Below, in pieces: positions 18,637-26,043 of a stretch of 64,000 nucleotides of DNA (position 1 is the first letter of the stretch; every line of letters begins with the position of its first letter). The notes beneath the pieces were generated by a model. The model worked only from the letters and a program-made list of their open reading frames with translations. It was not told where the DNA came from and ran no database searches. The DNA comes from Shewanella fodinae (GTDB lineage Bacteria; Pseudomonadota; Gammaproteobacteria; Enterobacterales; Shewanellaceae). The stretch spans positions 105,589 to 169,588 of the forward strand of contig NZ_BMXW01000008.1 of NCBI RefSeq assembly GCF_014651955.1, written 5' to 3'. A program made the translations under genes and the position numbers.

Positions 18637-19323
18637 ATGGAAAAAAAACAGCGTCTGATCAAACTAGCGCTGGGGTTCGGGCTCATCGGACTGCTGGGGC
18701 TATTGCTTGGCCTGATAATTTCGATTATTGGTTACGATGCTTTTGGCGACGAATGTTTCGGACTGACCAATCACACCATGAGCGAATTGGGCAATTACGG
18801 TCATTCTCCTTTTGCAGTCGCATTAAATGGCGGGCTGTTTTTTGGTAGTTTGTGCCTGGTGCTTTTCTGTCTTTACTCGTTACAGCTTTCCCGAAGTATT
18901 ACTGGCGCTATGAGCTTTCTGTGTCTAGCCGTTAGCTGTATGACCTTAGCTGGTATCGGGCTGTTTCCGGTTAATGTTTATCACCTGCATGTGTTCATGC
19001 TGAAGTGGTTCTTTATCTTCGGTTGTATTAGCACACTGGTTTACTTGGTGAATCAGACATTAACACTCTCTGCAAGTAATGGCCGTTGGGGATGGATTAC
19101 CGCCTTGTTGAGTTGTATTAGTTTCGGCATCTTTCTGTTTTTGCCACTATTTGGGCTGGATTTTACCGAGGGCAACCGACCTTTTTATCACGAGATGGTG
19201 CTGGAAGGTGTCCGGCCAACACTATGGTGGCCGGCACTGCTGCAATGGATTAGCTTGGGATGTTTTCTTCTGTGGTTAGCGGTGTTGCTTTTTGAGCGTT
19301 TGCGCTCACTGGAGCAATCTTAG
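18637..19323 (+). CDS. DUF998 family membrane protein
   Basis: From the Met at 18637 (MEKKQRLIKLALGFGL) the protein is 228 residues with about six transmembrane segments. It has the DUF998 features NHTMSELGNYGHSPFA after the first helix and AGIGLFPVNVYHLHVFM in the middle. The longer frame to 18520 is not hydrophobic and lacks a ribosome-binding site, so this start was preferred. Function is unknown. It converges on ubiV with only two bases between the stops. Confidence 0.8.
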   Translation: MEKKQRLIKLALGFGLIGLLGLLLGLIISIIGYDAFGDECFGLTNHTMSELGNYGHSPFAVALNGGLFFGSLCLVLFCLYSLQLSRSITGAMSFLCLAVSCMTLAGIGLFPVNVYHLHVFMLKWFFIFGCISTLVYLVNQTLTLSASNGRWGWITALLSCISFGIFLFLPLFGLDFTEGNRPFYHEMVLEGVRPTLWWPALLQWISLGCFLLWLAVLLFERLRSLEQS

Positions 19324-19325
19324 GA

Positions 19326-20174
19326 TTAGACAACCCGCCTCATTCCCGCTTCATTGAACCAATAGCCGTTGCAAGCGTCAGCCGTTAACGGCGCGGTTTC
19401 TCCTGCTATTAATGCGTTAGCAACGCTAATGCAATCCTGAGAGTAGGGCGATACCCTGAACCATGAAACGCCCATCGTTTCCATTTGCGCTAATTGCTGA
19501 CGTAAATCACAACAGCTCGCAGATTGTGTTTGAATACCATTTAATCGTAGCAAAGGTTGGTGTTCTTGTGTCTGTGCCAATATTCCGCGCGGGTATTGTG
19601 CACAGGCAATGTCGCAACCGTCTTTCGTTAGTCCCTTAAGCCTAGCAGTAAAGCATCTGGCAGAATGTGCTAGCGGTAAATGACCATAGCCAATGACTTC
19701 CGCTTCATAACTGGGGCTGGGGGTTAATACTTGCCTTAACCATTCACCTGACAGGTCTACTGGCATTACAAAGCGTTGCATGCCCCACGTTGCCATTTTG
19801 TCCAGCGTGGCGCGGTTATAATTATTGATACTCGGGCCGCAGACAAATGGTTGGTTCAATTCTTGAGCTATAGCAACGGCGGCCATATCGTTGGCCTCAA
19901 CCATAAACTCCCCATTTGCTACCTGTTTACGCAATTCAGGCAGTTCCGAGCTGTTTTCGATTAACGCCATCGTGGAAAGTACTACCTGTTTACCTGACGC
20001 CTGCAGCAGCTTCGCCAGCGCTAAGTAATCACTCCATTTCACTTGGCGACGCCGAGTGCAGACAGTCTCTCCCAGATATACTAGTGGGATATTGCTGTCA
20101 GCAACTTTCTCATAAAATGCATACACATCGGATTTGGGCCAGCAGTACATCAGTGGCCCTAACGAAATTTTCAT
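19326..20174 (-). CDS. ubiV: Ubiquinone biosynthesis protein UbiV (U32 peptidase-like)
   Basis: UbiV works with UbiU in O2-independent hydroxylation during anaerobic ubiquinone synthesis. The 282-residue protein has the four [4Fe-4S] cysteines at C39, C174, C187 and C191. The 13- and 4-residue spacings equal those of E. coli UbiV (C180, C193, C197). N-terminal KISLGPLMYCWPK and the ARCFTARLKGLTKDGC region are typical. It follows ubiU by ten bases in one operon. Confidence 0.93.
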   Translation of the reverse strand: MKISLGPLMYCWPKSDVYAFYEKVADSNIPLVYLGETVCTRRRQVKWSDYLALAKLLQASGKQVVLSTMALIENSSELPELRKQVANGEFMVEANDMAAVAIAQELNQPFVCGPSINNYNRATLDKMATWGMQRFVMPVDLSGEWLRQVLTPSPSYEAEVIGYGHLPLAHSARCFTARLKGLTKDGCDIACAQYPRGILAQTQEHQPLLRLNGIQTQSASCCDLRQQLAQMETMGVSWFRVSPYSQDCISVANALIAGETAPLTADACNGYWFNEAGMRRVV

Positions 20175-20184
20175 GAACTACTTC

Positions 20185-21186
20185 CTATTGCCAGCTACGC
20201 TCATAGGCGCCAAGTGTGGTGGTTTGCCCTTCCGATACCTTGGCTAACGCCGCTTGCCAATTTTCCTGGGCTTGATAACGCTCGGGAGCGGCAAGATATT
20301 TATCTAGCGCTGCCCGCCAGACTTTGGTTACTTGTTCTACATATGCAGGGCTTCGTTGCCGTCCTTCGATTTTCAACGACACCACACCTGCTGCCGCGAG
20401 TTCTGGGATCAGATCCAGGGTGCTGAGGCTTGTCGGTGACTCCAGTAGAAACTGTGGCGCCTCTGTGTCTTCGGTGAGGTATCGGCCTTTACAAACTACT
20501 GGATAGCCCATCTGCTCATTAATGCCCGAGCAGTCAATCAACACATCATTGAGTCGGGTCAGTCGGCTGTTACCTTGTTCTTGCCAGCGCACATGGCGAG
20601 CTGGGGAGCAGGAACCTCCGGAATTGGGTGATTCGCCTGTTACATAAGAGGATAACTGGCAACGGCCTTCCGCCATGATGCACAGACTGCCAAAGGCAAA
20701 GACTTCGAGATCTACCGGGCTGGTTTTAGCGAGATCCTTTACCTGTTTTATTGAAAGCACCCGAGGTAACACTGCTCGCTGAATGTTAAACTGTTGCTGA
20801 TAAAAACTGAGGGCTGCCAGATTCGTTGCGCTGGCTTGTACCGAAAGATGGAGCGGTAATTCTGGATAATGCTGGTGCGCATAATCCAGCAATGAGATGT
20901 CCGCCACAATCAAGCCGTGAGCACCACTCTCTGCAGCTAAATCAATCGCTTGATACCAACGTTTTTCCTGTCCTGGCTGTGGAAAGGTATTGATGGTGAG
21001 ATAGAATTTTCGCTTGCAGCTATTTACCAGATGGGCGGCTTCCTGCAGTTTTTGCGGGGTAAAATTGAGTCCGGCAAATGAGCGGGCGTTAGTATCATCT
21101 TTTAAGCCCACATAAACTGCATCAGCACCGGCGTTTAGCGCGGCTTTTAGCGATGCCAGATTACCAGCAGGGCATAGAAGTTCCAT
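20185..21186 (-). CDS. ubiU: Ubiquinone biosynthesis protein UbiU (U32 peptidase-like)
   Basis: UbiU pairs with UbiV; both carry an Fe-S cluster and use prephenate as the oxygen donor under anaerobiosis. The start at 21186 (MELLCPAGNLASLKAALNAG) gives 333 residues, against 331 in E. coli. A frame open to 21276 adds an unlikely N-terminus. The cluster cysteines fall at C169, C176, C193 and C232, the same numbers as in E. coli UbiU. It is divergent from ubiT. TTGAT half-sites occur in the 139-bp gap but no convincing FNR box. Confidence 0.94.
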   Translation of the reverse strand: MELLCPAGNLASLKAALNAGADAVYVGLKDDTNARSFAGLNFTPQKLQEAAHLVNSCKRKFYLTINTFPQPGQEKRWYQAIDLAAESGAHGLIVADISLLDYAHQHYPELPLHLSVQASATNLAALSFYQQQFNIQRAVLPRVLSIKQVKDLAKTSPVDLEVFAFGSLCIMAEGRCQLSSYVTGESPNSGGSCSPARHVRWQEQGNSRLTRLNDVLIDCSGINEQMGYPVVCKGRYLTEDTEAPQFLLESPTSLSTLDLIPELAAAGVVSLKIEGRQRSPAYVEQVTKVWRAALDKYLAAPERYQAQENWQAALAKVSEGQTTTLGAYERSWQ

Positions 21187-21325
21187 GTCGTCAGCGGCTC
21201 CCTTATCGATACGAAAGGGGCAAGTGTATCGGTGTTTGATCTCTGAAGAATTGATGTAAAACAGGTTTGAGATCATAAATTGTGGCTAAAATGCCAAGTT
21301 GGTAACCCTTTAAGGAGCATAAAGA

Positions 21326-21844
21326 ATGCGTGGTGAGCTGTTGTCCATGATGGCAAAGGAGCTGTTAACTGTAGCGCCTAAAATAGCCGCAAAACCACTG
21401 TCCATCGTTCCCTTTTCAGCGAAGGCCAAGGTATTGGAACAACTGTTACAACATCTGCTGGCGGAACAGATTAAAGAAGGAGAACTGGATTTTCTAATTG
21501 ACAGTTGGGTGGCGGTGTCTGTTCCGGATCTGCAATTTTCATTTGAAGTCAGCTTCGGCGAACATTTCTCAGTGCGTCCAGTGACATCTCCCAAAGTGAC
21601 TTTTAGTGCCAATAGCAGTGATTTATTGCTGGTTGTCGCTGGCAAAGAGGATCCCGATACATTGTTTTTCCAACGTCGCTTGTGTATCGAAGGCGATACT
21701 GAATTTGGTCTTGAAGTAAAGAATCTGCTGCTAGCGATTGATTTACAACGTTTACCGCTGGCTGTCCAAACGTTGCTGGACAAGCTAGCAAAATCCATGC
21801 AGTGGTTACAGACAACTTCCAGGACGGATGTACAGATGATTTAA
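21326..21844 (+). CDS. ubiT: Ubiquinone biosynthesis accessory protein UbiT (SCP2 domain)
   Basis: UbiT is the lipid-binding SCP2-fold protein that supports the anaerobic ubiquinone pathway, the counterpart of aerobic UbiJ. The 172-residue protein shows LEQLLQHLLAEQIKEGELDFL and the SCP2 core (LLLVVAGKEDPDTLFFQRRLCIEGDTEFGLEVKNLLLAID). An AAGGAG site lies eight bases ahead of the ATG. Divergent pairing with ubiUV matches the E. coli arrangement. Confidence 0.92.
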   Translation: MRGELLSMMAKELLTVAPKIAAKPLSIVPFSAKAKVLEQLLQHLLAEQIKEGELDFLIDSWVAVSVPDLQFSFEVSFGEHFSVRPVTSPKVTFSANSSDLLLVVAGKEDPDTLFFQRRLCIEGDTEFGLEVKNLLLAIDLQRLPLAVQTLLDKLAKSMQWLQTTSRTDVQMI

Positions 21845-21940
21845 AAAAAGAGCGACCCAACCGGGTCGCTTAACATTTCAGACACACATTCTGAAAATCG
21901 CGCTATTCAAAAGGGAGGATATGATGAAAATCAAAACCTA
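21843..21940 (-). ncRNA. Putative sRNA, tandem array unit 1
   Basis: Read on the minus strand, this unit ends with a perfect 8-bp stem (arms 21851-21858 and 21863-21870) followed by seven U, a strong Rho-independent terminator. Before it comes a second stem-loop (21876-21882 with 21890-21896). Then come an AATAGCGC box (21901-21906 region), a UCCUCCCUU tract (21911-21919) and UUCAUCAU (21920-21928 region). The same order of parts recurs in units 2, 3 and 5. The 5' end is an estimate from where similarity fades. The terminator also lies just past ubiT but its U-run is on the minus strand only. Confidence 0.6.
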
Positions 21941-21980
21941 TCGTCCTTTATGAGTGCTGTTTGCCAAATTAGTTCCCTAA

Positions 21981-22018
21981 TATTTCTTAATACTGTGAAT
22001 ATTTCTTAATACTGTGAA
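21981..22018. repeat. Exact 19-bp tandem duplication between array units 1 and 2
   Basis: TATTTCTTAATACTGTGAA occurs twice head to tail (21981-21999, 22000-22018). It lies upstream of unit 1 in the minus-strand direction, where a promoter for that unit would be expected. Confidence 0.9.
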
Positions 22019-22063
22019 ATTTTATTGAATGTAAACCATCGTCCTTTAGTTACCACTTGGAAC

Positions 22064-22165
22064 AAAAAAATGGCAACCAAAGGTTGCCAGAGGGATTTAA
22101 CTAAAGATGCAACGTGCGCTAGAACCTTGCATCTTACAAGGGAGATTAATGATGAACACGAAAAT
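22064..22165 (-). ncRNA. Putative sRNA, tandem array unit 2
   Basis: Minus-strand order: UUCAUCAU (about 22147-22156), CUCCCUU (22138-22144), and a 9-bp perfect stem (22104-22112 with 22127-22135) whose loop displays UUCUAGCGC (22116-22124). A short linker follows, then the terminator stem TGGCAACC/GGTTGCCA (22071-22089) and seven U (22064-22070). This is the cleanest copy; every part is intact. Presenting the conserved nonamer in a stable hairpin loop argues for a structured RNA. Confidence 0.65.
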
Positions 22166-22311
22166 CCGTTTCATAAAATCAGACTGGTGCTAGCTAAAAT
22201 AGTTCATTTCAGTGCATGATTTTTAGTTAAAAAAAGCAAAATTTTACTGAATAATTTTATAACTCATTGTTTTATATATTAAAAATAATTTTAATATCAA
22301 AATTAGATATT

Positions 22312-22415
22312 AAAAAAACGGCAACCATTAGGTTGCCGCAACTTCAATCACATTGGAATAGACAATCATCGCGCGCTAGAACAATGCTTGCCAAAGGGAG
22401 ATGATGAAACACAAG
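22312..22415 (-). ncRNA. Putative sRNA, tandem array unit 3
   Basis: Minus-strand order: UUCAUCAUCUCCCUUU (22393-22408), a stem with one mismatch around the conserved UUCUAGCGC (22373-22381), a linker, then terminator CGGCAACC/GGTTGCCG (22319-22338) and seven U (22312-22318). The terminator stem is nearly identical to those of units 2 and 4, while its loop (ATTA) differs. Confidence 0.62.
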
Positions 22416-22495
22416 ACTACGTCTTATCTAGTCAGATAGATTGTTTTAGAAAAAGTTCCTGCAGAGTTAAAAATTTCTTGTTATTTATCTATGAT

Positions 22496-22600
22496 AAAAA
22501 ACGGCAACCATCCGGTTGCCGAAAAAGAAGGAATTTACAAGGAGTAGAATCCGATAGTGGGACATCCGGTTAAAAGGGAACACCAGAATTATCGGTTCTG
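22496..22600 (-). ncRNA. Putative sRNA, tandem array unit 4 (diverged)
   Basis: The terminator CGGCAACC/GGTTGCCG (22502-22521) with six U (22496-22501) is the same as in unit 3. The body has lost the UUCAUCAU and UUCUAGCGC boxes. It keeps a UUCCCUUUU tract (22572-22580) and a CUCCUUG tract (about 22540-22546). It may be a decayed copy or one with a changed target. There is no antisense ATGATG mini-ORF in this unit. Confidence 0.45.
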
Positions 22601-22651
22601 TTATTGAGACATCCGCGGGGGCCGTCAGTTCCACCAGTGACGAAAAAATAT

Positions 22652-22745
22652 AAAAAAAGGCAATCGTATTGGATTGCCTTCTGATCCATCTGGATCAATT
22701 GGGACCGCGCTAGAAGCCCCGCTAGGGAGAATGATGAACAAATAA
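22652..22745 (-). ncRNA. Putative sRNA, tandem array unit 5
   Basis: First copy in the minus-strand direction, 69 bp after the gpx stop. Order: UUCAUCAUU, CUCCCU (22724-22729), UUCUAGCGC (22707-22715), a 6-bp stem (22682-22687 with 22692-22697), then terminator GGCAATC/GATTGCC (22659-22678) and seven U (22652-22658). The terminator stem carries compensated changes relative to units 2-4 (GGCAATC instead of GGCAACC, with the matching change on the other arm). This supports selection for the structure. Confidence 0.62.
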
Positions 22746-22814
22746 TCTCTGCTCATATTGTTGGAGCCAGTTAATCTAAAAAGGTTCCGGAAATTATTTA
22801 AAAGTCGATCATTT

Positions 22815-23312
22815 TTATTTTACAGCTAATAATTCAGTTAGTTGCTTCTCTAATGCCGTAGGCTTAGTGGCAGGAGCATATCGAGCGACAACGTTGCCAT
22901 CACGTCCTATTAAAAACTTGGTGAAGTTCCATTTGATGGCTTGTGAGCCTAGCAAGCCGGGAGCTTGCTGCTTTAGCCACTGATATAGCGGATGGGTATC
23001 GGTACCATTGACAGCAATTTTGGCAAACATAGGAAAGCTGACACCGTAGTTCAACTGACAAAACTGATTTATCTGTTCGTTGTCACCAGGTTCCTGCGAA
23101 CCAAATTGGTTACAGGGAAAGCCTAGGATGACCAGCCCCTGTGCAGCGTATTTTTGATACAGCTGTTCCAACCCTTCATATTGAGGTGTAAATCCACATT
23201 TGCTGGCAGTATTGACGATGAGTAATACGTTGCCTTTATAGCGTGAGAGGTTAACTGTTTTGCCTGTAATGTCTGTTACTTCAAAGTCATAAACGCTGTT
23301 ATACATTGGCAT
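22815..23312 (-). CDS. Glutathione peroxidase family protein (Cys type)
   Basis: This is a thiol peroxidase reducing H2O2 and organic hydroperoxides, with glutathione or thioredoxin as donor. The 165-residue protein has the catalytic [16 protein letters not shown] with C39 in place of selenocysteine. It also has [12 protein letters not shown] with a possible resolving Cys/Gln region, and the WNFTKFLIG motif supplying Trp and Asn. It resembles BtuE/BsaA. A promoter TTGTCA-N18-TATACT lies upstream on the minus strand. The sRNA array begins 69 bp downstream. Confidence 0.92.
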   Translation of the reverse strand: MPMYNSVYDFEVTDITGKTVNLSRYKGNVLLIVNTASKCGFTPQYEGLEQLYQKYAAQGLVILGFPCNQFGSQEPGDNEQINQFCQLNYGVSFPMFAKIAVNGTDTHPLYQWLKQQAPGLLGSQAIKWNFTKFLIGRDGNVVARYAPATKPTALEKQLTELLAVK

Positions 23313-23338
23313 CGCCCAGTTGTTGTTGGCCTTTTGCG

Positions 23339-23394
23339 AGTATAGTCGGTCATCAATATTGCTGACAACTATATTGTGAACAATTTAAATTGTT
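23339..23394 (-). promoter_or_regulatory. gpx promoter and upstream perfect palindrome
   Basis: On the minus strand, TTGTCA (23363-23368) and TATACT (23339-23344) are separated by 18 bp. Just upstream is a 16-bp perfect palindrome AACAATTTAAATTGTT (23379-23394), centred near -55. It resembles MarR/OhrR-type operators (ACAATT-N-AATTGT) but has one extra central base. The position would suit an activator better than a repressor. Confidence 0.45.
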
Positions 23395-23521
23395 TTTAGA
23401 GAAATCTGCCATAAGTTTAGCGGAATAATGCTGTAGCGCCTTAAGCTTGTGAATGTTGCAGATGGTATTTTGTCGTCATCGGCAGCAGAGGCGATTACTC
23501 TACCTCTGCTGCCGGTTTACA

Positions 23522-24505
23522 TCACCGAGATGCTGTTGGCGCGGCTACTTCATTGAAGTCTTGCTGCAGGTTTTGACCTGCGGTGATTGAAATTTCATGA
23601 AATTGTGTTGCGGGATCTGGGATGGTGATGCTGTCAAACTGATCCGGATCATCATTCTCGCTGCTGCACGTAAATGCCACCGTATAATCTCCGGTAGGTA
23701 CATAACCGAAGCTATAACTACCGTAGTTTCCCGATACCCACATGACGTCGGTGGAGGCATAGGGGGCAATGACTCCCTCAGGTAATGCGGTGGTATTGGT
23801 TGCGGGATCATAGTTGTCTGCTAGTTTGGTCAGATCCAGATTGTGCCCCGGGTAGAGGTAGACAAAATTCCCCGTGTCGTTGTTGCAACTGCCAGCATTG
23901 AACAAGTTCACGTCAACATTGCCCGATAATGCTGCAACGGCGGCATTATTGAGAATTTTCACCCCGTGGGGTTTTAGGTTGTAACGTCCGCCATTACGGT
24001 TTTCAACCAAGGATTGGCGGAGGTCAAACTCGATAGTGAAGCTTTGCACGCTATCTTGACTGACGGTAAAGCTGCCTAGCTGTAGTTTTTGACTGGGTTG
24101 CTTGAGCGGAATTTGACCATTTTCACCGACGACATAGCTCAGATCTGAGCCCGTGGATTCATCAAGAATATGTAAGATGAGGTTGTCATAAGTACCGGTG
24201 GGAATGCTCTGATCTGTGATGATCATACTGCTGTCAGTCCCCTGATATTGCATCAGGTCCAACTGCCGATAGTTGGCGCCATTTGGGCCCGTGACATCAA
24301 GGACGATATTATCCTGACCATTTTTGACCAGCTCAATTTTATCAAAGGCAATGACTACCTGTTGGGCATTGTCTACTGGGGCATCGGATACGGCAAAAGA
24401 CACCTTTGCGGTGTTGACGGACGCGGGACTATCACTGCCACCACAAGCGGCCAGCATCAATGAGGTAATGACTGGCGTTAGAACTGTAAGTTTGCTGTGT
24501 GTCAT
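23522..24505 (-). CDS. DUF4382 family lipoprotein
   Basis: The start at 24505 (MTHSKLTVLTPVITSLMLAACGGSD) gives a lipoprotein signal with lipobox LAAC and Cys21, and GGAG ahead of the ATG. The 17 extra residues of the longer frame lack a ribosome-binding site. The first 180 residues of this 327-aa protein match DUF4382 (VSFAVSDAPVDNAQQVVIAFDKIEL; GTYDNLILHI). The second half is a beta-rich, carboxypeptidase-regulatory-like region with two Cys. It is probably anchored to the outer membrane; its role is unknown. Confidence 0.82.
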   Translation of the reverse strand: MTHSKLTVLTPVITSLMLAACGGSDSPASVNTAKVSFAVSDAPVDNAQQVVIAFDKIELVKNGQDNIVLDVTGPNGANYRQLDLMQYQGTDSSMIITDQSIPTGTYDNLILHILDESTGSDLSYVVGENGQIPLKQPSQKLQLGSFTVSQDSVQSFTIEFDLRQSLVENRNGGRYNLKPHGVKILNNAAVAALSGNVDVNLFNAGSCNNDTGNFVYLYPGHNLDLTKLADNYDPATNTTALPEGVIAPYASTDVMWVSGNYGSYSFGYVPTGDYTVAFTCSSENDDPDQFDSITIPDPATQFHEISITAGQNLQQDFNEVAAPTASR

Positions 24506-24685
24506 CGAGTTTCTCCATTTAAACCATCTGCGTTGTAAAAAGGCATTTACAAACATTTAAAACGGTTTACACCGTAAGTCGAACATGCTTAACCACCACT
24601 GAACACTAGATGCAGATAAGCGATTTCGGCTGTTTTACAATCATTAGCGGATGCGTTTTCAGTATAGTAAATTGCCGCTGTGGCA

Positions 24686-25087
24686 ATGGTGGGGCTCTGG
24701 CCTATTGAGCGTGGGCTGTGTGTTACACTCCAATCGAACCGAGTTGGTGTTGACGTGGAGGTGCCGAGGAACAAACGCAGTGTACTGGGAATTGTTCAAC
24801 TCTATTTCGCACAGATAGAGTGGATGTAACTTCAAGAATTATCGGGTGATATATTGGACTCTGCATTTTATCGGTTATGGGGGTTGAAAGAGTCTTATGT
24901 GAAAGCAACGGGCCGACGGGGCAGCGAAGGAACGTTCTCGGGGGGCTATGACTTAGCAGATGACTACCAATGGTCCCATTTTTATACCCTATTCGCTGAC
25001 GGGCATTTGGGGCTTACGCTTGGAGAACGTCAGCCCGTTGATGTTGAAAACATGCCAGAATTGCACATTTTATGGTTGATACCCTAG
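24686..25087 (+). pseudogene. Remnant of an Sfp-type 4'-phosphopantetheinyl transferase
   Basis: One frame reads ERGLCVTLQSNRVGVDVEVP, then a TAA at 24827-24829, then FYRLWGLKESYVKATGRRG and about 50 more residues to a stop at 25085-25087. VGVDVE is the family's metal-binding motif, and W-x-L-K-E-x-x-x-K-A is its second signature. They are about 41 residues apart, the normal distance, so the frame is intact except for the stop. The N-terminal third, including the usual FNxSHS motif, is missing. This is a broken copy unless the TAA is a sequence error. Intact enzymes load phosphopantetheine on carrier proteins. Confidence 0.65.
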
Positions 25088-25126
25088 ACACAGAACAGTG
25101 GCGGTTTGCTTCCTTTACGCTTGACG

Positions 25127-25987
25127 TTATTGTCTCGCTAAACGCTGATTCTCCGGCGCATGCTCAAAATCACTGCGAAATGGGTTGATATCTAAGCCCC
25201 CCCTGCGTGTATAGCGTGCATATACGGTGAGTTTACTGCACTTACAGTAGCGTTTAAGGTCGTTAAATATTCGTTCCACACACTGTTCATGAAACTCATT
25301 GTGCTGTCGGAAGGAGATTAGGTAGCGCAGCAGTTTTTCCCGATCTATTTTGGGCCCTTGATAACGGATCATCACACTTCCCCAATCGGGCTGTGAGGTA
25401 ATCAGACAATTGGATTTCAACAGATTGGAAGTAAGTGTTTCCGCCACCATCTGTTTGCTGTCGGTGCTGTTTCGCAGCCAGTCAGAGTTAAACGAATACT
25501 CAACTACTTCAATATCTTGCTCATCAATACAAGTCCCTGGCAGTTCTTTAATCCGCAGTGATGCAAATTGTTTGGGTTCTATGATGTGCACTTCTACATT
25601 TCCCTCTGCACAGCGTGACAGATCGGCTTCTAACAGCTGTTGAAGTTTTTCAATAGATTCAATTTTGGTCTGGTTGAAGCTGTTGAGATATAGTTTGAAC
25701 GATTTTGATTCCACCAGATTGCGGCTGTTGGCATCCAATTGCACTTCAGCTATCGCCACCATAGGTTTGCCTTTACTATTCAACCAAGACAGCTCATATG
25801 CAGTCCAGATATCTACGCCCTTAAAGGGCATTGGTTCAGTTAGCGACAGTGCGTCACGGTTTAATTTCCGAGGCACTGGCTGAAGCAGCGTTGGCGAATA
25901 ATGTGCTTGGTATTGGGTGACTTTGCCCAGTGTCAGATTGGCCAGCGCCTCAGCGTTGTCATAAGGGGGTTGATTCTGTGTCATCAA
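25127..25987 (-). CDS. queF: NADPH-dependent 7-cyano-7-deazaguanine reductase QueF
   Basis: QueF reduces preQ0 to preQ1, a late step of queuosine synthesis for tRNA wobble modification. The 286-residue protein is the long bimodular type (E. coli 282). The substrate-binding [10 protein letters not shown] motif lies at about 94-103. The catalytic Cys is C194 in [14 protein letters not shown], and [12 protein letters not shown] follows. Translation starts at 25987 or the next Met codon. It is divergent from syd, as in E. coli. Confidence 0.97.
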   Translation of the reverse strand: MMTQNQPPYDNAEALANLTLGKVTQYQAHYSPTLLQPVPRKLNRDALSLTEPMPFKGVDIWTAYELSWLNSKGKPMVAIAEVQLDANSRNLVESKSFKLYLNSFNQTKIESIEKLQQLLEADLSRCAEGNVEVHIIEPKQFASLRIKELPGTCIDEQDIEVVEYSFNSDWLRNSTDSKQMVAETLTSNLLKSNCLITSQPDWGSVMIRYQGPKIDREKLLRYLISFRQHNEFHEQCVERIFNDLKRYCKCSKLTVYARYTRRGGLDINPFRSDFEHAPENQRLARQ

Positions 25988-26043
25988 TGGTGGTTTCGTG
26001 CCAAAATATTAAAACATTATACCCTAATTACACGAGGTCTTAA

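Larger units (their letters stand above)
21911..22745 (+). other. Four mini-ORFs antisense to the sRNA array
   Basis: On the plus strand, units 1, 2, 3 and 5 each have a Shine-Dalgarno site (AGGGAG) 1-5 bases before a double ATG. The predicted peptides are MMKIKTYRPL (21921-21953), MMNTKIRFIKSDWC (22149-22193), MMKHKTTSYLVR (22401-22439) and MMNK (22731-22745). The start region is conserved; the rest is not and is not hydrophobic. They may be real tiny ORFs covered by antisense RNA, or an accident of a conserved anti-Shine-Dalgarno motif in the sRNA. No promoter was identified for this strand. Confidence 0.3.

Noticed and set aside
21187..21325. FNR box between ubiU and ubiT
   Set aside because: TTGAT half-sites are present but no partner half-site at the right spacing.
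22025..22573. Plus-strand ORFs of 64 and 61 codons (22025-22219 and 22388-22573)
   Set aside because: They cross the repeated hairpins of the array and have no ribosome-binding site or family resemblance. Their 3' halves are simply extensions of the repeat sequence.
21843..22746. CRISPR array or integron attC cassette array
   Set aside because: Repeats are imperfect, about 100 bp long and separated by AT-rich spacers of unequal size. There are no short identical repeats or uniform spacers, no cas or integrase gene, and no attC core sites. The U-run terminators point to RNA genes.
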